A stretch of 64,000 nt of DNA from an uncultured Oscillospiraceae bacterium (GCA_910587255.1 CAJUKT010000005.1:8135-72134), one strand, 5' to 3'; shown: positions 42,042 through 49,698, counted from the stretch's first letter. Notes: generated from the letters alone by a model not told the origin. Made by a program: numbers and translations.

Positions 42042-42408
42042 GGCCCTCCCCCTCCCGGAAGCGGTCGATAATGGCCTTGAGCTCGTCGGCCTCCTGGTCG
42101 GAGATGGTGCGCCCCCCCATGAAGTGGGCCAGGAAGGAGGGCAGCGAGCCGTCGAAGGCCCGGTCCACCACCGACCGGCTCTCCTCCCGCAGCACCGCCT
42201 CCCGGGGGACGGCGGCGGACACCACCGCGTTTTCGTTGCGCAAAATGCCCCGGTCCACCAGCTTTTTCAGCACCGTATAGGTGGTGGACTTCTTCCAGCC
42301 CAGCTCCTTCAGGGACAGCTCCACCAGCCTGCCCGAGGGCAGGGGCTCGTTTTCCCACACGATGCGGGCGAAGCGGTACTCGCCCTCAGCCAGCTTGAGA
42401 TGATTCAT
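42034..42408 (-). CDS. BlaI/MecI-family transcriptional repressor
   Basis: A 124-residue winged-helix repressor (LAEGEYRFARIVWENEPLPS, GWKKSTTYTVLKKLVDRGIL) with the dimerisation helices at the C-terminus. Such repressors block their own operon until the BlaR-type partner inactivates them. The gene overlaps blaR-like by 8 bp, so the pair is translated together. The matching operator sits in its promoter, 27 bp upstream of the ATG. The ribosome site is aaggaggc. Confidence 0.92.
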   Translation of the reverse strand: MNHLKLAEGEYRFARIVWENEPLPSGRLVELSLKELGWKKSTTYTVLKKLVDRGILRNENAVVSAAVPREAVLREESRSVVDRAFDGSLPSFLAHFMGGRTISDQEADELKAIIDRFREGEGHD

Positions 42409-42434
42409 GGCGCGGCCTCCTTAAAGGTCTATGA

Positions 42435-42469
42435 TGGTCGATCTACGCTTAGTCTATCATAATAGACTA
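42435..42469 (-). promoter_or_regulatory. blaI-like promoter with embedded operator
   Basis: On the minus strand: TTGACA (42464-42469), 17 bp, TAGACT (42441-42446). A palindrome with perfect 13-bp arms (42435-42447 and 42452-42464) covers the spacer and -10, the place expected for a BlaI-type repressor. Confidence 0.85.
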
Positions 42470-42586
42470 AGCGTGTCAACACCGGGCGGGCAGATTTAGG
42501 AAGATTTTGTCTGGGCGGGCCCTTCCATGTCCGGCAGAAGGAGCAGGCGTTTCTCAAAGGACGGCCAGCCGGGGGAGCGGCTGGGA

Positions 42587-42626
42587 AAAAGGGAAGTCCC
42601 TCGCGCCTGCGGGGGACTTCCCTTTT
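42587..42626 (-). terminator. terminator of cysS
   Basis: Perfect 14-bp arms (42587-42600 and 42613-42626), T5 on the minus strand; it ends the cysE-cysS operon 5 bp after the cysS stop. Confidence 0.88.
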
Positions 42627-42631
42627 CTGAT

Positions 42632-44083
42632 TTACACCCGTTTCCACACCGCCCCACCGGGCACGTCGGTGATCTCAATGCCCTGGGCCTTCAGCTCGTC
42701 CCGGATGCGGTCGGCCTCGGCGAAGTTCTTCGACTTTTTGGCGTCCGCACGCTGCAATACCAGCGCGTCGACGGCCGGGTCGCCCTCGCCCTGGACGGTG
42801 AAGCCGCCGGAAGCCGCCGCCGTTTTGGCCTGGGCGGCCTCCTTCTCCCGCAGGGCCGCCGCCCGCTCCAGCAGGGACAGGGAGAGCACCGTGTCGAAGT
42901 CTGCCAGCACCGCCAGCTTGGCGGCGTCGTCCACCGGGGCCTTGAGCACGTCGTACAGGCAGGTGACGCCCATGGAGGTATTCAGGTCGTTGCCCACCAG
43001 CTCCAGAAATTTTTCCCGGTACTGCCCGAGCACGGCGGGGTCCGCCGTCCCCTGGCCGGGGTCCAGGGCGGCGATGCGGCGGATGAGCTTGCCGTAGGCC
43101 CCCGCAGCGTTGTCCAGGTTCTCCCAGGAGAACACCAGCCCCTTGCGGTAGTGGCTTTGCAGGCAGAAGAAGCGGTAGGCCAGCGGGTCGTACCCCTTCT
43201 CCTCCAGCAGGGAGACGGTGAGGAATTCCCCCTTGGACTTGGACATTTTGCCGCTGTTGGTGTTGAGATGGTGGACGTGGAACCACTGCCGGCACCAGGG
43301 ATGGCCCAGGTACGCCTCCGACTGGGCGGTCTCGTTGGTGTGGTGGGGGAAGGCGTTGTCCACCCCGCCGCAGTGGAGGTCCAGATACTCCCCGTTGAAC
43401 TTCATGGAGATGCAGGAGCACTCGATATGCCAGCCGGGGTAGCCCACCCCCCAGGGGGAGTCCCACTTCAGGGCCTGGTCCTCAAATTTGGACTTGGTGA
43501 ACCAGAGTACAAAGTCGTTTTTATTGCGCTTGTTGGCGTCCTCCTCCACGCCGTCCCGGACGCCCACCGCCAGATCGTCCTCGTCATGGTCGTTGAACAC
43601 GTAATAGCGGCCCAGCCTGGAGGTGTCGAAATACACGTTGCCCCCGGCCACGTAGGCAAAGCCCTTGTCGATGAGGGAGGACACCACCTGGATAAATTCA
43701 TCAACCAGGCCGGTGGCAGGCTGCACCACCTCGGGGGTCTTGATATTCAGCTTGGCGCAGTCGCTGAAAAAGGCGTCGGTATAGAATTTGGCGATGTCCA
43801 TGACGGACTTGTTCTCCCGCTTGGCCCCCTTGAGCATCTTGTCCTCACCGGTGTCCGCGTCGGAGGCCAGGTGGCCCACGTCGGTGATGTTCATCACCCG
43901 GTTGACCCCATAGCCCTCGTAGCGCAGGAACTTCTCCAATACGTCCTCCATGATGTAGGAGCGCAGGTTGCCGATGTGGGCGAAGTGGTAGACGGTGGGG
44001 CCGCAGGTGTACATTTCCACCCGGCCGGGGGTGTGGGTGCGGAACTGCTCTTTTTTGTGGGTAGCGGAATTGTAAAGATACAT
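42632..44083 (-). CDS. cysS: cysteinyl-tRNA synthetase
   Basis: A 483-residue class I synthetase. The zinc-binding MYTCGPTVY, the HIGH-type motif HIGNLRSY, the later zinc ligands in WHIECSCISMKF with HCGG, and KMSKSKGEF are all present. It charges tRNA-Cys in the cytosol. It lies 173 bp downstream of cysE in the same direction; the space between them is filled by repeat R3. A T-box leader with a Cys-type specifier precedes the operon, so expression should follow tRNA-Cys charging. Confidence 0.97.
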   Translation of the reverse strand: MYLYNSATHKKEQFRTHTPGRVEMYTCGPTVYHFAHIGNLRSYIMEDVLEKFLRYEGYGVNRVMNITDVGHLASDADTGEDKMLKGAKRENKSVMDIAKFYTDAFFSDCAKLNIKTPEVVQPATGLVDEFIQVVSSLIDKGFAYVAGGNVYFDTSRLGRYYVFNDHDEDDLAVGVRDGVEEDANKRNKNDFVLWFTKSKFEDQALKWDSPWGVGYPGWHIECSCISMKFNGEYLDLHCGGVDNAFPHHTNETAQSEAYLGHPWCRQWFHVHHLNTNSGKMSKSKGEFLTVSLLEEKGYDPLAYRFFCLQSHYRKGLVFSWENLDNAAGAYGKLIRRIAALDPGQGTADPAVLGQYREKFLELVGNDLNTSMGVTCLYDVLKAPVDDAAKLAVLADFDTVLSLSLLERAAALREKEAAQAKTAAASGGFTVQGEGDPAVDALVLQRADAKKSKNFAEADRIRDELKAQGIEITDVPGGAVWKRV

Positions 44084-44108
44084 GATATTTTATCCTCCGT
44101 TTTGTAAT

Positions 44109-44307
44109 GTTGTCACGCTGCGCCTGTTCGAGACGCGCGGTTTTCGTCGAAGCAAAGTCCGCTTTACTCCGTTTCCGCCTGCGGCGAAAACTGCGTTCGC
44201 TCCCTTGCTTTTCCTCTCCCCACAAAGCCAAAGGGCGGCTTTGCGGGGGCCCCGTCTTAGGTGTTGCAAGCTCCATCCGCGCTGCTCACGACGGCTCCGC
44301 GCTTCTC
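44109..44307 (-). repeat. dispersed repeat family 2, copy R3
   Basis: The inverted core 44273-44296 matches 26686-26709 exactly over 24 bases. The opposite end is ttgtcacgctgcgcctgttcg. A second module, a hairpin with ccccacaaagcc and ggctttgcggggg arms, matches copy R4 at 46378-46440. It fills the cysE-cysS spacer and supplies the end of the cysE frame. Confidence 0.8.
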
Positions 44308-44931
44308 GTCCAGCAGCTTTTCCAGCGCCTCCACCCGGTCCGACAGGGCGGCCAGCCGCTCCAGGGTGGGGTTTTTCACGCTGGTCTGGTCCACCTCGTC
44401 GGCGTAGTGGGTGGAGCGGCCCGCGATGCGCACGATCTGGGCGGGGATGCCCACGGCGGTGGCGTCGGGGGGCACCTCGGAGAGCACAACGGCGTTGGCG
44501 GCGATGCGGGCGTTGTCCCCCACCCTGAAGGGGCCCAGCACCTTGGCCCCGGTGGAGATGAGCACGTTGTTGCCGATGGTGGGGTGGCGCTTGCCCTGGT
44601 CCTTGCCGGTGCCCCCCAGGGTGACGCCGTGGTAGATCAGGCAGTCGTCCCCCACCTCGGCGGTTTCGCCGATGACGATGCCCATGCCGTGGTCGATGAC
44701 CAGGCGGCGGCCGATTTTCGCGCCGGGATGGATCTCAATGCCGGTCCAGAACCGGCTCCACTGGGATATCAGACGGGCCAGGAATTTCAGCCGGCGGCGG
44801 TACAAAAGATGGGCCAGCCGGTGGTAAAGGGTGGCGTGCACGCCGGGATAGAGCAGAAAAATCTCAAGCCTGCTGCGTGCCGCCGGGTCCCGGGCCTGGT
44901 AGGCCCGCAGAGTCTCGCCCAATCGGGTCAT
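44257..44931 (-). CDS. cysE: serine O-acetyltransferase with repeat-derived tail
   Basis: A 224-residue enzyme making O-acetylserine for cysteine synthesis. The left-handed beta-helix is clear (GIEIHPGAKIGRRLVIDHGM, VIGETAEVGDDCLIYHGVTLGG, RHPTIGNNVLISTGAKVLG), with the catalytic His/Asp in IDHGMG and YHGVTLGGTG. The C-terminal 12-14 residues (GAVVSSADGACNT) come from repeat R3 and resemble the altered end of the L7Ae-like protein. The native tail would normally bind cysteine synthase through a terminal Ile, which is absent here. aaggaggg precedes the ATG at 44931. Confidence 0.92.
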   Translation of the reverse strand: MTRLGETLRAYQARDPAARSRLEIFLLYPGVHATLYHRLAHLLYRRRLKFLARLISQWSRFWTGIEIHPGAKIGRRLVIDHGMGIVIGETAEVGDDCLIYHGVTLGGTGKDQGKRHPTIGNNVLISTGAKVLGPFRVGDNARIAANAVVLSEVPPDATAVGIPAQIVRIAGRSTHYADEVDQTSVKNPTLERLAALSDRVEALEKLLDEKRGAVVSSADGACNT

Positions 44932-44970
44932 GAATATGGTTCCCTCCTTGAAGCTGTCGCGCTTCCCAAA

Positions 44971-45206
44971 ATAAAAACCCCCCATGCCCGACGGCATGAG
45001 AGGCGGCGTTACCGCGGTTCCACTCTCGTTTCTCGCTCATGGCCGTGACGTGGCCGGACGGGGGGCTCCCAGGTCCCCCCGCGCTCCCGCTCGCATTTCG
45101 TCCGGCGCATCCCCGAGGGCCGCTTTCAGCCTGGACGGCCCCTCTCTGACGGCTACGCTTCCGAACTACTTCCCGCGTTCATCGCGCTATTTCGTTTTCA
45201 TACTGT
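44971..45206 (-). promoter_or_regulatory. T-box riboswitch, cysteine type
   Basis: The minus strand carries the T-box proper (GAGUGGAACCGCGGUAA; core 45012-45022), an AGAGAG bulge, and a terminator stem (44978-45000) with a U5 run at 44973-44977. The specifier is most likely UGC (45093-45095) following GAAA in the expected context, which is a cysteine codon. It should bind uncharged tRNA-Cys and let transcription run into cysE-cysS. Confidence 0.88.
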
Positions 45207-45212
45207 TTCAGT

Positions 45213-45241
45213 ATATTATCACACCCCTCGGAGGGTGTCAA
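45213..45241 (-). promoter_or_regulatory. promoter of the T-box / cysE-cysS operon
   Basis: On the minus strand: TTGACA (consensus), exactly 17 bp, TAATAT. Confidence 0.75.
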
Positions 45242-45352
45242 GAGAGGGAAAGATTTTTGCCCCCCTGGGGGAATGGGCCGCCGGGAACGGGGGAAAGAAC
45301 CCGGGAGCGCCCATGGCTGAGAGGCTTCGGGCGTTCCCGGGCGCGCGGGCCC

Positions 45353-45381
45353 TTGCCAAGCGGGGGGAAGTCTGCTACAAT
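45353..45381 (+). promoter_or_regulatory. promoter of the pseudo-histidine-kinase gene
   Basis: TTGCCA, exactly 17 bp, TACAAT; the start of transcription would fall near 45388. Confidence 0.75.
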
Positions 45382-45392
45382 GGAAGGAACAA

Positions 45393-45419
45393 TTCGACAC
45401 TGTTCGACAAAATTCGACA
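45393..45419. promoter_or_regulatory. three phased Spo0A-box-like repeats
   Basis: TTCGACA occurs at 45393-45399, 45403-45409 and 45413-45419, spaced exactly 10 bp, so all lie on one face of the helix. The complement TGTCGAA is the known Spo0A box core. The boxes begin about 5 bp after the predicted transcription start, a repressing position. Confidence 0.7.
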
Positions 45420-45522
45420 TAAGAGGAAGCGATTCCCAGGAGAGGCCGGGGGAAATCTGCATAGCATAATACAGACGCAAAGGCTGTGCGCCGCGGGGCG
45501 CGGAAAGGAAGCGGTTTATAGG

Positions 45523-46320
45523 ATGGAGCGGCAGGAGCTGGACCAGGGGGCCGCACGGACGGCGGCAGAGCTGCGCATGCAGCTGGCCCAGATAACGGCG
45601 GCCAGCCAGCTGCTGGAGCGCACCGCCCGGGATGAGAAGAGCCGGAGCTATCTGGCGGCGATGAACCAGGGGATCTGCCGGATGCTGCGCATCGTGGGCC
45701 GTTTGGAGATCACCGGCCGGCTGGGAGGAAAAGACCCCCGGCTGGAACGCGCCCCCGCCGACCTGGGCCGGCTGACGCAGGAGCTGGGGGAACGGCTGGC
45801 GGGGCTTTTGGAGTGCGCGGAAGTGAAGCTGGAGGTGAGCGCCCCGGAGGGGCTGTGGGCCTGGGTGGACGTGGAGCTGATCCGGCAGGTGCTGATGGAG
45901 CTGGTGGCCAACGCCGCCGCAGCGGGCAGGCGGGTGAGGCTCAGCGTGGAGCGGCTGGGGGAGAGCGCCGTGTTCACCGTGGAGGACGACGGGCCGGGAG
46001 TGGAGCCGGAGCGGCTGCACTACCTGTTTGACAGCGGGGGCCAGACGGCGCCCGACTGGCGGCGCGGGGGCGTGGGGATTGCCGTGGCCCGGAAGGCGGC
46101 GCAGCTCCACGGCGGGACGGTGATCGCCGACTGCGCGCCGGGTCAGGGGCTGCGGGCGGTGGTGTCGATCCCCCTGGGGGAGCCCGGAGAGGGGCTGCTG
46201 CGGGAGCCCGGCGCGGACTGGGACCGGGGCGGCTTTGACGACGAGCTGGTGGCGCTGAGCAAGCTGCTGCCCGCCTGGGTCTTTGGGCCGGAGCCCGGCG
46301 GGGACGAGCGTTTGAAATGA
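45523..46320 (+). CDS. histidine-kinase-like ATPase lacking the phospho-acceptor His
   Basis: A 265-residue soluble protein with a HATPase_c domain (N-box MELVANAAAAG, G1 VEDDGPGV, G2 GGVGIAVARKAAQLHGG). The N-terminal two helices look like the HisKA dimerisation domain (AAELRMQLAQITAASQLLER), but where kinases have His-Glu-Leu-Arg this protein has Ala-Glu-Leu-Arg, and no other His lies in that region. It also has no sensor or membrane part. It may be a pseudokinase or Spo0B-like partner. The ATG at 45523 follows aaaggaagcgg. The leader carries Spo0A-box-like sites, hinting at a sporulation or stationary-phase link. Confidence 0.8.
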   Translation: MERQELDQGAARTAAELRMQLAQITAASQLLERTARDEKSRSYLAAMNQGICRMLRIVGRLEITGRLGGKDPRLERAPADLGRLTQELGERLAGLLECAEVKLEVSAPEGLWAWVDVELIRQVLMELVANAAAAGRRVRLSVERLGESAVFTVEDDGPGVEPERLHYLFDSGGQTAPDWRRGGVGIAVARKAAQLHGGTVIADCAPGQGLRAVVSIPLGEPGEGLLREPGADWDRGGFDDELVALSKLLPAWVFGPEPGGDERLK

Positions 46321-46336
46321 AACCCATGCGGAGAGG

Positions 46337-46360
46337 CGCGCCTTCGGCGCGTTTCTTTTT
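46337..46360 (+). terminator. terminator after the kinase-like gene
   Basis: Stem cgcgcc/ggcgcg (46337-46342 and 46346-46351) with a 3-nt loop and TTTCTTTTT tail. Confidence 0.75.
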
Positions 46361-46370
46361 GCCGTCAGGC

Positions 46371-46470
46371 GGAGAAGCCCGCAAGAAGGGGGCCCCGCAA
46401 AGCCGGTGTATGGCTTTGTGGGGAGAGGAAAGACGGCGGAACGAGCGAGCTTTCGCCTTTAGGCGGAGGT
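46371..46470. repeat. dispersed repeat family 2, copy R4
   Basis: It contains the hairpin module ggggccccgcaaagcc / ggctttgtggggagaggaaa, almost the same as in R3 and related to 63180-63225. It overlaps the 3' end of the recombinase gene by a few bases. Confidence 0.65.
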
Positions 46471-47520
46471 GAGGGATGTGGAGTCCGCCTTGACGACGTT
46501 GGCTACCGCCGCCAGCACCTCGCCGTGGGTCTGGTCAAACAGGTGGGTATAGATGCGCTGGGTGATGCCGGGGCTGGCGTGGCCCATGGCCCGGCTGATC
46601 TGGTACATGGGCACCCGGGCGCTGTTGGCCATGCTGGCGAAGGTGTGGCGCAGGCCGTGAAAGGTGATGGGCGGCAGGCGGTGCTCCCGCACAAAGGCGG
46701 CCAGGGAGGAGGACAGCGCGCTGGGACGGATGGGGCGGCCATCCATCCCCAGCAGCAGGAAATCGTCGGGGGAGCAGGGGAGGCCCTCCTGGCGGCGCTG
46801 GGTGCGCAGGGCGCGCAGGAGCTCCAGCAGCTCGCCCAGGGCGGCGATGGACAGGGTGCGGCAGCTGCCCGCGGTCTTGGGGGGCTTTTCCACCACCCGG
46901 GCCCCTGCGGCGGTGCGCACCCAGCGCACCGAGAGCTGGCCGGATTGAAGGTCCACATCCCGCCAGCGCAGGCCCAGGAGCTCGCCCCGGCGCAGGCCCA
47001 GGAAGCAGGCCAGCCGGACGGGCACCTCCAGGGAGGTGCCGTCCACCGCCTGGAGAAGCCGGGCCAGCCGGGCGGGGGTGTAGTAGACCGCCTCCGGCTC
47101 GGTGGGCCGGGGCGGGGTGGCCCGCTGGATGGGGTTGAGGGGGACGACCCCCTGGCGGAAGGCGGACTTCAGGGCGGTGTGGAGCAGGATGTGGTGCTTG
47201 CGGATTGTGTTGGGGGACAGGCCCTTTTCGTCCGACAGCCATTGGTAGTAGCCGTTTACCAGCTGGGGGGACAGGTCGGACAGCCGCACCCGGCCCAGGG
47301 CCGGGACGATGTGCTTACGGATGATGCTGCTGTAGCCGCTGACGGTGGTATCTGCCCGGAAGGGCTCGATATCCCGCTCCATCCAAAGCTCCAGCCAGCG
47401 CTCCAGGGTGACGCCGGCGCCGACGGGAGGGGCGCAGGGAGGCAGCGGAAAGCCTACCGCGGGAACGGGGGGGATGGGACGCAGAACCATGCGGCCGCTG
47501 CGGGGGGTGGTGTGTGACAT
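46459..47520 (-). CDS. tyrosine recombinase / integrase family protein
   Basis: A 353-residue site-specific recombinase. An N-terminal SAM-like core-binding domain (VTLERWLELWMERDIEPF, TVSGYSSIIRKHIVPAL) is followed by the catalytic domain with the Arg in LGLRRGELLGLRW, HGLRHTF, MGHAS and the nucleophilic Tyr in IYTHLF. All catalytic residues appear intact. There are no phage or conjugation genes nearby, and no tRNA or att pair is visible, so it is a stand-alone recombinase or the relic of an element. aaaaaggagc lies upstream of the ATG at 47520. Confidence 0.88.
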   Translation of the reverse strand: MSHTTPRSGRMVLRPIPPVPAVGFPLPPCAPPVGAGVTLERWLELWMERDIEPFRADTTVSGYSSIIRKHIVPALGRVRLSDLSPQLVNGYYQWLSDEKGLSPNTIRKHHILLHTALKSAFRQGVVPLNPIQRATPPRPTEPEAVYYTPARLARLLQAVDGTSLEVPVRLACFLGLRRGELLGLRWRDVDLQSGQLSVRWVRTAAGARVVEKPPKTAGSCRTLSIAALGELLELLRALRTQRRQEGLPCSPDDFLLLGMDGRPIRPSALSSSLAAFVREHRLPPITFHGLRHTFASMANSARVPMYQISRAMGHASPGITQRIYTHLFDQTHGEVLAAVANVVKADSTSLTSA

Positions 47521-47645
47521 GGTAACAGCTCCTTTTTCTCTGTTTTGCGGCGGGCCGCAGGGTCCCCGGTGACGCCGCGTTATGATGGGATCTCTTGATT
47601 ATAGAACGCAGGGAAGGGGGAGGGGAAGAGAAAAGGGCTTCCCTC

Positions 47646-47674
47646 TTGACTTTTCCCCCGTTTGGCAATACAAT
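47646..47674 (+). promoter_or_regulatory. promoter of proS
   Basis: TTGACT, exactly 17 bp, TACAAT, about 63 bp upstream of the proS ATG. Confidence 0.8.
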
Positions 47675-47737
47675 AATGTGCACCTCTTTAGGATGTGGAG
47701 AAATCCTCATTTTAAAATATATAAAGGATGGATAGAC

Positions 47738-49180
47738 ATGGCACAGGACAAAAGCAAGCAGGTCAGCCAGATCACCGACATGGATGTGGATTTTGCCCAG
47801 TGGTACACCGACGTGTGCAAGAAGGCGGAGCTGATCGACTATTCCAGCATCAAGGGCATGTTCATCTACCGGCCCTACGGCTACGCCATCTGGGAGAACT
47901 TCCAGCGCGTGCTGGACGGGATGTTCAAGGAGACGGGCCATGAAAACGTCTACCTGCCCATGCTCATCCCCGAGTCCCTGCTGCAAAAGGAAAAGGACCA
48001 TGTGGAGGGCTTTGCCCCCGAGTGCGCCTGGGTCACCTGCGGCGGCAGCGAGAAGCTGGAGGAGCGTATGTGCATCCGCCCCACCTCCGAGACGCTGTTC
48101 TGCGAGCACTATAAGAATGTGATCCACTCCCACCGGGACCTGCCCAAGCTGTATAACCAGTGGACCTCCGTGTTGCGCTGGGAGAAGACCTCCCGCCCCT
48201 TCCTGCGCCACCGGGAATTTTTGTGGCAGGAGGGCCACACCATGCACGCCACCGCCGAGGAGGCCGTCCAGGAGACCGAGCGGATGCTGAACATCTACGC
48301 CGACTTCTGCGAGCGCTACCTGGCCATGCCGGTGGTGAAGGGCCGCAAGACGGAGAAGGAGAAGTTCTCCGGGGCCGAGGCCACCTATGCCGTGGAGTGC
48401 ATGATGCACGATAAGAAGGCCCTTCAGGCGGGCACCTCCCACTACTTCGGGGACGGCTTCGCCCGGGCCTTTGATATCACCTTCGCGGGGAAGGACAACC
48501 TGCCCCACCACCCCTTCCAGACCTCCTGGGGGGTGTCCACCCGGCTGATCGGCGGGGTGATCATGACCCACGGCGATAATAACGGACTGGTTCTGCCCCC
48601 CAAGGTGGCCCCCGTCCAGGTCATTGTCATCCCCGTGGCCCAGCACAAGGAGGGCGTCGTCGCCGCAAACGAGGCGGTGATGGAGCGGCTGAGGAAGGCG
48701 GGCTTCCGGGTGAAGATGGACGCCTCCGACAACTCCCCCGGCTGGAAGTTCGCCGAGTACGAGATGAAGGGCGTGCCCCTGCGCCTGGAGCTGGGCCCCA
48801 AGGACATGGAGAAGAACCAGTGCGTACTGGTCCGCCGGGACAGCGGGGAGAAGTCCTTCGTGTCCCTGGACGGCATTGAGGACACCGTGGCCCGGATGCT
48901 GGAGGATATCCACCAGGGCCTGTACGCCAAGGCGAAAAAGAACCTGGAGGACAACACCTACCCCTGCGCCACTCTGGAGGAGGTAGCGGAGAAGATGGCC
49001 TCCCGGGGCGGCTTCGCCAAGACCATGTGGTGCGGCGACCTGGCGTGCGAGGTGCGGATGAAGGAGGAGGCGGGGGTGTCCTCCCGGTGCATCCCCTTCC
49101 AGCAGGAGCATTTGGGCGACGTGTGCGCCTGCTGCGGCAAGAGCGCCAAGCACATGGTCTACTGGGGCGTGGCTTATTAA
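47738..49180 (+). CDS. proS: prolyl-tRNA synthetase, short (archaeal/eukaryotic-like) type
   Basis: A 480-residue class II synthetase. Length and sequence (IDYSSIKGMFIYRPYGYAIWE, RPTSETLFCEHY, WEKTSRPFLRHREFLWQEGHT, GTSHYFGDGFARAF) fit the shorter ProRS type without the inserted editing domain found in E. coli. The Cys-rich C-terminal part (MWCGDLACEV, VCACCGKSAKHMVYWGVAY) forms the zinc-like domain ending in Tyr, typical of this type. The ATG at 47738 has aaaggatgg upstream. It is transcribed from its own promoter and ended by a long palindrome. Confidence 0.97.
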   Translation: MAQDKSKQVSQITDMDVDFAQWYTDVCKKAELIDYSSIKGMFIYRPYGYAIWENFQRVLDGMFKETGHENVYLPMLIPESLLQKEKDHVEGFAPECAWVTCGGSEKLEERMCIRPTSETLFCEHYKNVIHSHRDLPKLYNQWTSVLRWEKTSRPFLRHREFLWQEGHTMHATAEEAVQETERMLNIYADFCERYLAMPVVKGRKTEKEKFSGAEATYAVECMMHDKKALQAGTSHYFGDGFARAFDITFAGKDNLPHHPFQTSWGVSTRLIGGVIMTHGDNNGLVLPPKVAPVQVIVIPVAQHKEGVVAANEAVMERLRKAGFRVKMDASDNSPGWKFAEYEMKGVPLRLELGPKDMEKNQCVLVRRDSGEKSFVSLDGIEDTVARMLEDIHQGLYAKAKKNLEDNTYPCATLEEVAEKMASRGGFAKTMWCGDLACEVRMKEEAGVSSRCIPFQQEHLGDVCACCGKSAKHMVYWGVAY

Positions 49181-49248
49181 AGGATAAAGGGAATATTTTG
49201 AATGGGGCCAAAGCCCGGCGAAAGCGGGCGTGGGCTCCGAAGGGCTTT

Positions 49249-49280
49249 AAACGCCGTCCTGCCTAGGCAGGACGGCGTTT
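49249..49280. terminator. perfect 32-bp palindrome after proS
   Basis: Arms 49249-49264 and 49265-49280 are exact complements with no spacer; A3 and T3 flank. It probably works as the proS terminator. Confidence 0.75.
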
Positions 49281-49357
49281 GGCAATGTTGCACAGACGGC
49301 TTTTTGCCAAAAGGGCGAAAACCGTGAAAAAACTTTGCCTTCCGGGCAAAAAAGTGC

Positions 49358-49387
49358 TTGACTTTCTGTGCGCCCCTGTTGTACAAT
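49358..49387 (+). promoter_or_regulatory. promoter of the S10 operon
   Basis: TTGACT, 18 bp, TACAAT, about 310 bp upstream of rpsJ; the best promoter before the ribosomal cluster. Confidence 0.75.
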
Positions 49388-49393
49388 AGTCAA

Positions 49394-49698
49394 GCGCCTG
49401 TAAAGGCGCACTGCGATGATGCGGGAGATTGCTCGCCTGGCGAGGTAACTTCCGCGGAGTATGTCCGTAAGATCGGGCGGCTGAGAGGCTCATTCCACGG
49501 CGTATATCGCCCTGGGTGGGTAGAACCGGCCTGCTTTGCGCCGGTTTTATTCATGCCGGGGAGTGATACGCACGGAAACGTGGACTGAATCGCTCTCACC
49601 GTACGAAGCAAGGAACGCCCGAGCCGCCGTGAGCAGGCGGGGCGTGCCCAGAGGACGAAGCTCGAAACGTCAACTTCGTATGTCAAGGAGGAAACACA
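49394..49698 (+). promoter_or_regulatory. long structured leader of the S10 operon
   Basis: About 300 nt between the predicted start of transcription and rpsJ. It includes a terminator-like stem (aaccggc at 49524-49530 with gccggtt at 49540-49546, then TTAT) and a G-rich folded region before it (gcgatgatgcgggagattgc). From about 49604 to 49673 it has sequence like repeat family 2 (gagccgccgtgagcag). It may regulate the operon by attenuation. Confidence 0.55.

Noticed and set aside
46371..47580. Prophage or integrative element around the recombinase
   Set aside because: Neighbours are housekeeping genes, and no att-like direct repeats, excisionase, phage or conjugation genes are visible.
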